A stretch of DNA of 64,000 nucleotides from Aggregatimonas sangjinii (lineage in GTDB: Bacteria > Bacteroidota > Bacteroidia > Flavobacteriales > Flavobacteriaceae), in contig NZ_CP040710.1 of the NCBI RefSeq assembly GCF_005943945.1, forward strand, positions 1,313,001-1,377,000, written 5' to 3'. This document shows positions 55,672 through 64,000 of the stretch, in pieces. A model generated the notes under the pieces. The model saw only the letters and a program-made list of their open reading frames with translations. It was not told the origin of the DNA and did no database searches. Within the stretch, counting starts at the first letter, position 1. The number at the start of each line of letters is the position of its first letter. Both the position numbers and the translations under genes were made by a program.

Positions 55672-57195
55672 TTATTTTTGCGCTCCTACAAACGCTTCCC
55701 ATTCGGCAAATTTATCTTCGCCCATTACGCGCTCCATTTTTACCTGTCCGCCTTTTTTCTTGTTTTTGGCATTCCATTCGTAAAAAATATCCGGATCGAT
55801 TCGTTTTACTTTGACTCCCTGTAACGCCTTGCTGCGGGCAACCTTATAATTTTTATTGGCAGATTGTAAAAATTCATCCAAGGCTTCCACCAAGGAATCT
55901 TCCTCCGCACTCCCTTCGGCACCCAAGTACCAACTGTGATAGAAACCATCATCGAACCGCTTCGCACAGAGCGTATATTCCGAAATCTTCATATCGAATT
56001 TCTCCTCAATATGACGAACGGCCTTGTCCAGCTTGTTTACAGAAAGCTGGGAACCTACCGTGTTCAGAAAAAACTTGGTGCGGCCGGTAATTTTAATTTC
56101 AGCCCTCTCTACATCCGTAAATTCGATGGTATCACCGATCAAATAGCGCCAAGCACCAGATACCGTACTCATAATAAGCACATAATCCTGTCCTTCCTTT
56201 ACTTCCGCCAGAGATAAGGCCGGTGCATCTGCTACTAGCGAACCGTCTTGTTGAATATAGTCAGGATCAAAGGGCACGAATTCAAAATAAATACCATTGT
56301 CCGTAATGAGTTGCATGGCGTCGGTTTCCGGGCGACTTTGAAAAGCGATAAAACCTTCCGAAGCCAAATAGGTATCGATAACGGTAATCGGATGTTTCAA
56401 AAGGGCATTAAAACTTTTCTCATAGGGGCCAAAGGCAACACCTCCAGAAGTATAGACCTGAAGATTGGGCCAAATTTCATGTATGTTTTCCAAATTGTGG
56501 TGATTGATGACTTTCTCTAACATGAGCTCGATCCATGAGGGAATGCCGCTTATCGCGCCAATATCCCATTCCTTGGCCCGCTCCGCGATTAATTGCACTC
56601 GCTCGTCCCAATCATCAATAGCGGCAATATCTTTTCCCGGTTTGTAGAAACCACTGAACCATGAAGGAATGTTACTGGCGCTAATACCACTGATTTCCCC
56701 CTCTAAATGATCGTCCTTTTCAATAAGATCTGTAGAGCTTCCCAACATCAAGATGCCCGTTTCAAAGAAATCCGGTGGCATATCAAAATTGCTCAAGGCG
56801 AATACTTGTTGTATCCCAGCCTTTCTTATGGCATTGATCATTTCCTGTGTGACCGGAATACGTTTGCTTGTTTTGCCAGTGGTGCCCGAACTCAAGGCGT
56901 AGTAATCAGGAATTCCCGGCCAGGTCACATTCTCTTTGCCCTCGTGCAATTGCGACCACCAACGTTCATTTATGCTGTTGTAGTCGAAGTAGGGAACATC
57001 GGTTGCAAATGCCTCGGCCGGATCATTGACTTTAAGTATTTTTTCAAAATTATAATGATCTCCGAACTTTGTGTTTTTGGCTCTTTCCAGCAAATCCCTT
57101 AGAACTACCTTTTGTTCGTCGATAGGATTTCGCTCGGTCTTGATGACATCACGCGCCTCGATGATGCCTTTTATTATATGCCCTAGTACTGCCAT
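55672..57195 (-). CDS. GH3-family acyl-acid amido synthetase-like protein
   Basis: A 507-residue member of the GH3 auxin-responsive promoter family, part of the ANL adenylating superfamily. YYALSSGTTGKTSKRIPVTQEMI is the ATP-binding P-loop, YTSGGVAFGPYEKSF and VIDTYLASEGFIAFQ give the second motif, and YVLIMSTVSGAWRYLIGDTIEFT the third. In plants these enzymes join amino acids to hormones; in Bacteroidota the substrate is unknown, perhaps a carboxylic acid and an amine. Length is near the family's normal 500 residues. A minus-strand promoter at 57.26 kb supports the start at MAVLGHIIKG. It is not functionally linked with the sugar genes. Confidence 0.92.
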   Translation of the reverse strand: MAVLGHIIKGIIEARDVIKTERNPIDEQKVVLRDLLERAKNTKFGDHYNFEKILKVNDPAEAFATDVPYFDYNSINERWWSQLHEGKENVTWPGIPDYYALSSGTTGKTSKRIPVTQEMINAIRKAGIQQVFALSNFDMPPDFFETGILMLGSSTDLIEKDDHLEGEISGISASNIPSWFSGFYKPGKDIAAIDDWDERVQLIAERAKEWDIGAISGIPSWIELMLEKVINHHNLENIHEIWPNLQVYTSGGVAFGPYEKSFNALLKHPITVIDTYLASEGFIAFQSRPETDAMQLITDNGIYFEFVPFDPDYIQQDGSLVADAPALSLAEVKEGQDYVLIMSTVSGAWRYLIGDTIEFTDVERAEIKITGRTKFFLNTVGSQLSVNKLDKAVRHIEEKFDMKISEYTLCAKRFDDGFYHSWYLGAEGSAEEDSLVEALDEFLQSANKNYKVARSKALQGVKVKRIDPDIFYEWNAKNKKKGGQVKMERVMGEDKFAEWEAFVGAQK

Positions 57196-57258
57196 AAATT
57201 ATGTATCCGTTGTTATGTGTTTTGTAACCGATTCCGTGAAGTAAATCTTATACTTTTT

Positions 57259-57266
57259 CAAAAATA
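57259..57266 (-). promoter_or_regulatory. -7 promoter element of the GH3-family gene
   Basis: TATTTTTG on the minus strand matches TAnnTTTG. The predicted leader is about 55 nt. Confidence 0.45.
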
Positions 57267-57569
57267 GGAAACACCCAGATTTCTTCCCGTCGTTTTCGAT
57301 GTAAGTATTAGCCCGTATCCAAAATTACTTGGTCCATAAAATAATAGCCGCAAAGGCTTTGCCTCCAAAATATCGGTAAAACCCGCGTTTGAGGAGCACA
57401 ATAAACCATCGCCATCGGATTTTCGTTGCAGGTCGATGTCGAAAGAAGAGGTGTCTCTCAAGCCTTTCAGCTAGTAGGGCAGAAGTCCCAGCGGTTGTCA
57501 TTTCGAATGTATTTCTCTATCTTAACCTACATAATATATCAAGAACACCTCTAACGTAAAGATGATATA
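57267..57569. other. Non-coding gap before the Gfo/Idh/MocA gene
   Basis: About 300 bp with no gene. GCAAAGGCTTTGC (57350-57362) is a perfect short palindrome. No clear promoter for the + strand cluster was found. Confidence 0.35.
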
Positions 57570-58919
57570 ATGAAAAGCCCGATAACCAAAACAATACCTT
57601 TCACTAAAGATAAAAAGTCAAGAAGGGATTTTGTAAAAAACACCGCCCTGTTTACAGGTGGCGCGATGCTATTGCCAAACCTACAAATGAATGCGATGGT
57701 AAATGTTTTTAACGATAAAAAACTAAGTATCGCTTTGGTGGGTTGCGGTGGTCGTGGCACAGGTGCGGCGATTCAAGCCCTAAAAGCCGATGAAAATGTA
57801 CAATTGGTAGCAATGGCCGATGCCTTTGAAGACCGTTTGGAGAGCAGCCTTATCAATATCAACAAAGAGATGGGCGAGTCAAAAAAAGTGAAGGTAAAGA
57901 AGAAACATAAATTTGTGGGTTTTGATGCTGCCCAGAAGGCCATGGATTTGGCCGATGTGGTCATTTTAGCGACTCCTCCCGGTTTCCGTCCCCAACATTT
58001 TGAATATGCCATCGAGAACGGAAAACATGTGTTTATGGAAAAGCCGGTCGCAACCGATATGCCGGGCGTACGAAAAGTGCTGGCCGCCGCGGAAAAGGCC
58101 AAAGCGAATAAACTAAACGTGGTGGTGGGGCTACAACGACATTATCAGGATAGCTACTTAGCCGCCATGGAACAACTAAAGCAAGATAAAATAGGGAAAA
58201 TCGTTTCAGGTCAAGTGTATTGGAACAGTGGTGGAGTCTGGGTACGTGAACGCAAGCCGGGTCAATCAGAACTTGAATATCAAATGCGTAATTGGTACTA
58301 TTTCAATTGGTTATGTGGAGACCATATTTTGGAACAACACATTCATAATATCGATGTGGCGAACTGGTTTATCGGGGAGTATCCGATTTCTGCACAGGGA
58401 ATGGGAGGTCGGCAGGTGCGCAATGGAAAAGACCATGGGGAGATTTTCGACCATCACTTCGTAGAATTTACCTATCCTAGTGGTGCGGTAATCTCGAGTC
58501 AATGTCGCCACCAACCCGATACGATGAACAGGGTTTCCGAATTCTTTCAAGGTACGAAGGGAACTGTTTCTACCGCGGGAGACAAGGCCACTTTGACCGA
58601 TTGGATGGGAAATACCATTTTTGAGCATCGGGGCAAGGATGACCCCAATCCTTATCAGGTCGAGCATATCAAATTGTTCGAGTCCATTCGAAATGGTGGC
58701 GTACTGGCCGATGCCGAGAACGGGGCCAAAAGTACCATGAGCGCCATCATCGGAAGAATGGCTACCTATTCAGGTAAAGTCGTCACTTGGGACGAAGCCA
58801 TGAAATCGGAACTTTCATTGGTTCCTGACAATCTTTCTTGGGATGCTCCCGCGCCCGTACAACCCAATGCGGAGGGCGAATATGACATTCCTACCCCGGG
58901 CAAAACCGTGGTGCTTTAA
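57570..58919 (+). CDS. Tat-exported Gfo/Idh/MocA-family protein
   Basis: A 449-residue exported oxidoreductase-fold protein. KKSRRDFVKNTALFTGGAMLLPNLQ is a Tat signal. The Rossmann motif LSIALVGCGGRGTGAAIQAL follows, then HVFMEKPVATDMPG with the family EKP, and WLCGDHILEQHIHNIDVANWFIGEYP with conserved Asp/His residues. As with the 12-kb paralogue, it may be a periplasmic dehydrogenase or an NAD-dependent glycosidase of the GH109 kind. It starts a + strand cluster and is 9 bp from the sulfatase gene, so it should act on the same sulfated glycan. The reaction is unknown. Confidence 0.9.
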   Translation: MKSPITKTIPFTKDKKSRRDFVKNTALFTGGAMLLPNLQMNAMVNVFNDKKLSIALVGCGGRGTGAAIQALKADENVQLVAMADAFEDRLESSLININKEMGESKKVKVKKKHKFVGFDAAQKAMDLADVVILATPPGFRPQHFEYAIENGKHVFMEKPVATDMPGVRKVLAAAEKAKANKLNVVVGLQRHYQDSYLAAMEQLKQDKIGKIVSGQVYWNSGGVWVRERKPGQSELEYQMRNWYYFNWLCGDHILEQHIHNIDVANWFIGEYPISAQGMGGRQVRNGKDHGEIFDHHFVEFTYPSGAVISSQCRHQPDTMNRVSEFFQGTKGTVSTAGDKATLTDWMGNTIFEHRGKDDPNPYQVEHIKLFESIRNGGVLADAENGAKSTMSAIIGRMATYSGKVVTWDEAMKSELSLVPDNLSWDAPAPVQPNAEGEYDIPTPGKTVVL

Positions 58920-58928
58920 TTCCGAAAT

Positions 58929-60515
58929 ATGAACATAACTAAATATACGGTGTCGCTGCTATTGCTTGGGACTTTCATTTATCCACTTGAGGGATTTACC
59001 CAAACTTCGGATGCCGCCGATCAACCTTTGAGGCCCAATATCATCTACATTCTAGCGGATGACCTGGGCTACGCCGAGGTAGGCGCATATGGGCAGGAGA
59101 AAATAGAAACCCCGAATATTGATGCCTTGGCGAAATCCGGAATGCTATTTACGCAACACTACACCAGTGCTCCGGTTTGTGCTCCCGCACGCTATATGTT
59201 CCTGACGGGTAAACATGCAGGCCATGCGTATATACGCAGTAACTCGGAATGGAAAGAGCGCGGCGATGTATGGAACTATCGTGCCATGGCAAAAGATTCT
59301 ACCTTGGAAGGACAAGGCCCGATACCCCCGTCGACCGTTACTTTGGCCGATAAATTAAAGGAGTCGGGCTACACTACGGGCCTAATTGGTAAGTGGGGCT
59401 TGGGCGCGCCGCACACGCAGTCGATTCCGAACGAGATGGGTTTCGATTTTTTCTATGGTTATAACTGTCAGCGACAAGCTCATACCTATTATCCCTTGCA
59501 TTTATACAAAAACAGGAATCGGGTACATTTGGCCAACGATACCATTGCCCCTAGCACTCCTCTAGCCGAAGGGAAAGATCCGTACGACGAGGCGAGTTAC
59601 GCTGATTATAATTTAACGGACTACAGTCCGGATTTGATGTTCAACGAAATTACGGGATTTGTTTCCGCTAATAAGGATGAACCTTTTTTATTATACTGGG
59701 CAACCCCCATACCCCACGTAGCGCTCCAAGCTCCGAAACGGTGGGTCGATCATTATGTGGATAAATTTGGCGAAGAGCAACCTTATTTGGCCGGCAAGAC
59801 ACGCGGAGCGGGATATTTTCCCCATAAGAATCCCCATGCCGCTTATGCCGCCATGGTTTCCTACCTAGACGAGAATATCGGCAAATTGGTGCAACAGTTA
59901 AAAGATGAGGGAATATACGAGAACACCCTGATTGTTTTCACTTCGGATAATGGGCCTTCGTATGCCGGTGGGGCAGATCCTGAATTTTTTGAAAGTGCCA
60001 AGCCGTTTCGAGGAGAATACGGTCGGGGAAAAGGATTTCTGTATGAAGGCGGTATACGTGTCCCGATGATCGCCTCCTGGCCTGGAAAGATAGAAGCGGA
60101 GAGCAAGAGCGATCATATTTCGGCGCATTACGATATGATGGCTACTTTCGCCGAAGTCGCAGGTTATGAAGTACCAGATATCAATGATGGCATCAGCATG
60201 CTGCCCACTTTACTTTCCAAAGGACAACAGGAAGACCATGACTTTCTATATTGGGAGTTTCCCAGTTATGGGGGTCAGGTGGCCATCCGCATGGGGGACT
60301 TCAAAATCGTTCGCCAGAATCTGCGCAATGCCGAAGCACCTACGTTAGAACTATATCATTTAGAGAAAGACCCTTTGGAAAGCAACAACATTGCCATGGC
60401 GCATCCGGAAATCATGAAAAAGGCAGCTGATATCTTCAAAGTACAACGCGAGACACCGGAACTGGAACATTTTAGAATCCCCATTCTTGATAAGGGTTTG
60501 TTAAACGAAAAATAA
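58929..60515 (+). CDS. Arylsulfatase-like S1 sulfatase (CAPAR motif)
   Basis: A 528-residue exported sulfatase (signal peptide LLLLGTFIYPLEGFTQ). NIIYILADDLGYAEVGAYGQ is the metal site and APVCAPARYMFLTGKHAGHAYIRSN the maturation site. Here the usual Ser of CxPSR is Ala (CxPAR), which still fits the minimal CxPxR recognised by formylglycine-generating enzymes. VFTSDNGPSYAGG and GRGKGFLYEGGIRVPMIASWPG are typical of the arylsulfatase A/S1 group with Lys in the active site. It lies 9 bp behind a Gfo/Idh/MocA gene and 30 bp before a formylglycine-generating enzyme gene, so maturation and substrate use appear co-regulated. Confidence 0.93.
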   Translation: MNITKYTVSLLLLGTFIYPLEGFTQTSDAADQPLRPNIIYILADDLGYAEVGAYGQEKIETPNIDALAKSGMLFTQHYTSAPVCAPARYMFLTGKHAGHAYIRSNSEWKERGDVWNYRAMAKDSTLEGQGPIPPSTVTLADKLKESGYTTGLIGKWGLGAPHTQSIPNEMGFDFFYGYNCQRQAHTYYPLHLYKNRNRVHLANDTIAPSTPLAEGKDPYDEASYADYNLTDYSPDLMFNEITGFVSANKDEPFLLYWATPIPHVALQAPKRWVDHYVDKFGEEQPYLAGKTRGAGYFPHKNPHAAYAAMVSYLDENIGKLVQQLKDEGIYENTLIVFTSDNGPSYAGGADPEFFESAKPFRGEYGRGKGFLYEGGIRVPMIASWPGKIEAESKSDHISAHYDMMATFAEVAGYEVPDINDGISMLPTLLSKGQQEDHDFLYWEFPSYGGQVAIRMGDFKIVRQNLRNAEAPTLELYHLEKDPLESNNIAMAHPEIMKKAADIFKVQRETPELEHFRIPILDKGLLNEK

Positions 60516-60545
60516 AAGTACCTTAGCCCTTCAAATTTTCAACCT

Positions 60546-61688
60546 ATGCGCACTTTTATCTTTGGCCTTACCCTTTTCTGCTGTTGTATAATGCTCTTTA
60601 ACTGTCGGGAGGAACAGCAAAAAAAGGAAGTTGTCGATACATCAAAAACTACAGGAAAAACGGACGAGGCCAAGAGTATTGACGTACTTACCGAAAAACC
60701 GGATACCTTGGCAGTTCCCGATGGTATGGTTTGGGTTCCGGGTGCGGTTTTTATGAAAGGAGCGGTCACGCAGGATAAAATGGCTATGGGCCATGAAGGG
60801 CCGGCACATCAGGTTGCCGTAGATGGATTTTTCATTGATGCCACCGAAGTTACCAATGCCCAATTCAAAAAGTTTGTCGATGCCACTGATTATATTACGG
60901 TTGCGGAACGGAAAATCGATTGGGAAGAAATGAAAAAACAGCTTCCGGAGGGCACACCTAAACCACATGATAGCATCATGCAGCCAGGGTCGTTGACCTT
61001 TAAAAAGACAAAATCAACAGTTCAGAACCTGTATGATTTCTCCCAATGGTGGCAATGGACCATCGGTGCCAACTGGAAAAATCCGAAAGGACCGGGAAGC
61101 AACCTCAAAGGAAAGGAAGATCATCCTGTCGTTCACGTCTCCTACGAAGATGCGCAAGCATATTGTGATTGGGCTGGTCGGCGATTGCCTACGGAGGCCG
61201 AGTGGGAACTTGCAGCTCGGGGCACCACCCGAAATACCGTATTTTTCTGGGGAGACGATGCTACAAAACTTCCACAAATGGTCAATTCCTGGGAGGGGGA
61301 ATTTCCAGTAAAAAATACATTGGTCGACGGATTTGAAGGTACAGCTCCCGTAAAATCCTATCAACAGAATTCGGTGGGGCTATACGATATGGCAGGGAAT
61401 GTTTGGGAATGGACAAATGATTGGTACAACAGTGGTTATTATAAGGATATGGCAGGAGAAGGCGAGGTGGCGTTGAACCCTACCGGCCCAGGTACCGCTT
61501 TTAACGAGCGGGACCCTTATGCAAAGGAAAAAGTTATAAAAGGAGGATCTTTTTTATGCAGTGATAGCTATTGCGCCAGTTACCGGGTTTCCGCGAGAAT
61601 GGCCACTAGTTTAGATTCCGCCCAGGAACATCTTGGCTTCAGGACGGTAGCCACAGCGGAAATGATTCGGGACGAACAAAGTAAATAA
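60546..61688 (+). CDS. Formylglycine-generating enzyme, lipoprotein
   Basis: A 380-residue copper-dependent FGE/SUMF1-type enzyme that converts the sulfatase cysteine to formylglycine. The lipobox FNC after a hydrophobic stretch predicts a periplasmic lipoprotein, meaning it would act on sulfatases after export. MVWVPGAVFMKGA, VDGFFIDATEVTNAQFKKFVDATDY, HPVVHVSYEDAQAYCDWAGRRLPTEAEWELAARG and GLYDMAGNVWEWTNDWY are family blocks. Cys338 and Cys343 in GGSFLCSDSYC are the redox-active pair with the correct four-residue spacing. It is the only maturase in the window and may serve all six sulfatases. It is followed by galactokinase at 9 bp. Confidence 0.95.
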   Translation: MRTFIFGLTLFCCCIMLFNCREEQQKKEVVDTSKTTGKTDEAKSIDVLTEKPDTLAVPDGMVWVPGAVFMKGAVTQDKMAMGHEGPAHQVAVDGFFIDATEVTNAQFKKFVDATDYITVAERKIDWEEMKKQLPEGTPKPHDSIMQPGSLTFKKTKSTVQNLYDFSQWWQWTIGANWKNPKGPGSNLKGKEDHPVVHVSYEDAQAYCDWAGRRLPTEAEWELAARGTTRNTVFFWGDDATKLPQMVNSWEGEFPVKNTLVDGFEGTAPVKSYQQNSVGLYDMAGNVWEWTNDWYNSGYYKDMAGEGEVALNPTGPGTAFNERDPYAKEKVIKGGSFLCSDSYCASYRVSARMATSLDSAQEHLGFRTVATAEMIRDEQSK

Positions 61689-61697
61689 GGATAAATA

Positions 61698-62831
61698 ATG
61701 CAGTTTTTAGAGAATTTTAAACCGGAACTCCTGGTCGAATCCCCTGGGAGAATCAATCTCATCGGTGAGCATACGGATTATAATATGGGTTTCGTTTTAC
61801 CCACCGCGATAGCGAAAAAGATCATTTTCAAGTTTCGAAAGAACGATACGGCCACAAGCTGCAATGTGTATACATTGGGGTACGATCAGGGTTTTCAAAT
61901 CGATTTAAAAAATATCTCCAAGAGTGAAGTAGAATGGCAGAATTATATTTTAGGGGTGCTCAATGAGATTTTAAAACGTACCGATAAGCTTAGGGGTTTT
62001 GATTGTACCATTGAAAGTAATCTTCCTACAGGTTCCGGTTTAAGCTCATCGGCTGCACTTGAATGTGGTCTGGCTTTTGGTCTAAATGAACTATTTGATT
62101 TGGGTCTCTCCAAAATCGAAATGGTACAACTTTCCCAAACTGCCGAGCATACCTATGTCGGGACGCAGTGCGGTATTATGGATCAGTACGCTTCAGTGAT
62201 GAGTGAGGAAGGTCATGTGATTTTACTCGATTGTAGATCGCTGGAAAGTGAGATGATTCCGATAGACTTACATCCATATAAAATCATATTATTAAATACC
62301 AAAGTGTCCCATAATTTGGCAACTAGCGAATATAATGTGCGCAAAGCCGAGTGCGAGGAGGGTATATCGATTATTCAAAAAAAATATCCGGAGGTGCGGT
62401 CGCTACGCGATGTTGACGTAGATATGCTCTCGATAAGTAAGGCGGAAATGAGGGAAATCATTTTCAAGAGGTGTTCTTTTATAATCGCTGAAAACGAAAG
62501 GGTGCTACAGATGGCCAAAGCGCTTCAATCGAATAAGCTACAGCAAGTAGGGGAATTGCTCTACGAGGCACATGAGGGCATCAGTAAGGACTATGAAGTA
62601 AGTTGCAAGGAGTCCGATTTTTTGGTCGATTTTTCCAAAAATAACCCGCAGGTGCTAGGTGCCCGACAGACGGGTGGCGGTTTTGGGGGCTGTACGTTGA
62701 ATATCGTGGCGGAAGAGGCGGTAGCGGACTTTGTAAAAGAGGGCGCAGCGGCTTATAAGAAAGCGTTTGATATCGATTTGGAGTGGTTCGAAGTTCTACC
62801 AAGTCAAGGTACCCTTGCTCGATGGCTTTAA
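61698..62831 (+). CDS. galK: Galactokinase
   Basis: A 377-residue GHMP-family kinase that phosphorylates alpha-D-galactose at C1 in the Leloir pathway. SPGRINLIGEHTDYNMGFVLP is the galactokinase signature. LPTGSGLSSSAALE is the ATP-binding loop and VGTQCGIMDQYASVM carries the catalytic Asp. ARQTGGGFGGCTLNIV is the third GHMP motif. It lies 9 bp behind the FGE gene in what looks like one operon, which implies that the glycan handled by the 57.6-62.8 kb cluster releases galactose. No galT, galE or galM is seen beside it. Confidence 0.95.
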   Translation: MQFLENFKPELLVESPGRINLIGEHTDYNMGFVLPTAIAKKIIFKFRKNDTATSCNVYTLGYDQGFQIDLKNISKSEVEWQNYILGVLNEILKRTDKLRGFDCTIESNLPTGSGLSSSAALECGLAFGLNELFDLGLSKIEMVQLSQTAEHTYVGTQCGIMDQYASVMSEEGHVILLDCRSLESEMIPIDLHPYKIILLNTKVSHNLATSEYNVRKAECEEGISIIQKKYPEVRSLRDVDVDMLSISKAEMREIIFKRCSFIIAENERVLQMAKALQSNKLQQVGELLYEAHEGISKDYEVSCKESDFLVDFSKNNPQVLGARQTGGGFGGCTLNIVAEEAVADFVKEGAAAYKKAFDIDLEWFEVLPSQGTLARWL

Positions 62832-62848
62832 ATTTGTTCGAAAGATGG

Positions 62849-63550
62849 TTACATTTCGGAAAGGGCCCTCTCCAAGCTTTCTTTTTTAAGACGGCTTAAG
62901 GGAATTCGCTGACCATCGACTTCAACACTAGTGCTGTTGAAACGATCGATACGTTCTATGTTAATGGTATACGATTTGTGAATACGCACAAATTTTTCGG
63001 TGGGTAAACGCTCGATAAAAGCTTTCATGGTAGACAATACGAGTATAGAACCATCGTCCGTGACCAATTTCACATAATCGCCCAGGGCCTCAATCCATTT
63101 GATTTGACCAATGATAACTTTTCTTTTTTGTAAGTTACTGTTTACGAAAATATAGTCTTGTGCACCTTGTTCCGATTCCATATTCGCATGATTGACGAGC
63201 GCCCGTTGAATGGCCGTATTGAATCGATCGATACTAATAGGTTTGTGAAGGTAATCGGTAACGTCATAATCGAAGGCTCTTAAAGCGTAATCGGTTTTCC
63301 CGGAGATTATGATGACTTGCGGCCGTTTTTCCATGGCATCTAGAAAATCGAAGCCACTAATAACCGGCATTTCAATATCGAGGAGGATGAGATCTACTGT
63401 ATTTCCCTTTATGCCCTTACGGGCAACCATTCCATTTTCATAAGTAGCTTCAAGGGAGAGATTGGAGTGGCTATTCACTAATTTGGATATGACTTTGGTT
63501 TGCATACCCGAATCATCGATAATTACCGTTTTCAGAACTTTATTCGTCAT
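62849..63550 (-). CDS. LytTR-family two-component response regulator
   Basis: A 233-residue cytosolic regulator. The receiver domain spans about 1-120, with acidic IIDDSG and the phospho-acceptor Asp58 in LILLDIEMP. A conserved Lys is present in DYLHKPIS. The LytTR DNA-binding domain follows from about 135 (KVIIGQIKWIEALGDYVKLVTDDGSILVLSTMKAFIERLP, FVRIHKSYTINIERI). Partner histidine kinases in Bacteroidota are usually LytS/YehU types, but none is in the window. It is convergent with galK and divergent from trxB. Confidence 0.94.
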   Translation of the reverse strand: MTNKVLKTVIIDDSGMQTKVISKLVNSHSNLSLEATYENGMVARKGIKGNTVDLILLDIEMPVISGFDFLDAMEKRPQVIIISGKTDYALRAFDYDVTDYLHKPISIDRFNTAIQRALVNHANMESEQGAQDYIFVNSNLQKRKVIIGQIKWIEALGDYVKLVTDDGSILVLSTMKAFIERLPTEKFVRIHKSYTINIERIDRFNSTSVEVDGQRIPLSRLKKESLERALSEM

Positions 63551-63581
63551 GGTTGATTAGATTGATTCCGATCCTTGTTTT

Positions 63582-63589
63582 CAAAAATA
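63582..63589 (-). promoter_or_regulatory. -7 promoter element of the LytTR regulator gene
   Basis: TATTTTTG on the minus strand fits TAnnTTTG; it predicts a leader of about 25 nt before the ATG at 63550. Confidence 0.45.
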
Positions 63590-63813
63590 CCCAGTAAAAT
63601 CGAATAAAAAACGCTTCACATTGAATTTTAACTTTAAATTATTCACAATCCGATGCTTATGACTGTAATAAATTACTGATTTGAAAAGAACGATACTATT
63701 TTCAACCCGTATTAATACAGTGTACACTATATTTTTTCTTTATTACCAATTCTTAAAGCCATTGGTTATCATAACTTTTAATAACTAAAAAGTAAGGTTT
63801 TTTGCAAAAATCC

Positions 63814-63821
63814 TACTTTTG
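63814..63821 (+). promoter_or_regulatory. -7 promoter element of trxB
   Basis: TACTTTTG matches TAnnTTTG, with a T-rich stretch upstream. Transcription would start near 63828, about 52 nt before the trxB ATG. The rest of the 329-bp gap is AT-rich and holds no gene. Confidence 0.5.
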
Positions 63822-63867
63822 TTTTATTGAGGAATGTAGAATCGGGTTCATATCTTTGAGCCCCTGA

Positions 63868-64000
<133 letters not shown>

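Overview
The window reads as a marine flavobacterium (Bacteroidota, Flavobacteriaceae, of the Zobellia/Maribacter/Formosa kind). It has a SusC/SusD pair, promoters with the Bacteroidota -7 element TAnnTTTG, many lipoproteins, almost no Shine-Dalgarno sequences, about 40% GC, and a large set of Cys-type sulfatases. No rRNA, tRNA or CRISPR array was seen. The identification rests on reading motifs and domain patterns by eye; no database was searched.

Positions 1 to about 42.8 kb form one polysaccharide utilisation locus for a sulfated, L-rhamnose-containing glycan (ulvan-like, but not proven to be ulvan). On the left are a GH78 alpha-L-rhamnosidase cut by the window edge and a secreted kelch protein, both on the + strand. 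A minus-strand operon running from 16.9 to 3.8 kb follows: a sulfatase-GH78 fusion, a Tat-exported Gfo/Idh/MocA protein, a DUF5060-type putative glycosidase lipoprotein, a sulfatase, a DUF1961-like protein, a beta-sandwich/nucleoside-hydrolase-like protein and another sulfatase. Between 17.2 and 19.3 kb lie a peroxiredoxin-like protein and a further sulfatase. A second minus-strand series, 33.6 to 19.7 kb, starts with SusC and SusD. It continues with a cytochrome c/beta-propeller lipoprotein, a DUF1080 (3-keto-glycoside hydrolase family) lipoprotein, two sugar-phosphate-isomerase-like TIM barrels, a DUF4432 mutarotase-like protein, a phosphomannose-isomerase-like cupin and a cytosolic Gfo/Idh/MocA dehydrogenase. 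This looks like an oxidative sugar-processing module.

At 34.2 kb a GntR-type regulator with a LacI-like sensor domain faces a + strand operon for complete L-rhamnose catabolism. The operon encodes a fused rhamnulose-1-phosphate aldolase/lactaldehyde dehydrogenase (strikingly GC-rich), L-rhamnose isomerase, rhamnulokinase, FMN-dependent L-lactate dehydrogenase and an NCS1-like transporter. Three promoters (sulfatase-GH78 operon, susC and the rhamnose operon) share an operator-like CAGGAT(A/G) motif exactly 20 nt upstream of the -7 element. This suggests that one regulator couples outer-membrane uptake, desulfation and rhamnose catabolism.

From 43 to 46.9 kb is an AT-rich accessory stretch (BLUF photoreceptor, S33-type hydrolase lipoprotein, membrane AraC regulator). 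It is followed by another sulfatase and a 165-bp MITE-like element. From 49 to 57 kb the genes are mostly general: thioesterase, zinc alcohol dehydrogenase, a lone TonB-dependent receptor, a small HExxH protein and a GH3-family acyl-adenylase. At 57.6 to 62.8 kb a + strand cluster encodes a Tat-exported Gfo/Idh/MocA protein, a sulfatase with a CAPAR motif, a lipoprotein formylglycine-generating enzyme and galactokinase. The window ends with a LytTR response regulator and the first 40 codons of thioredoxin reductase.
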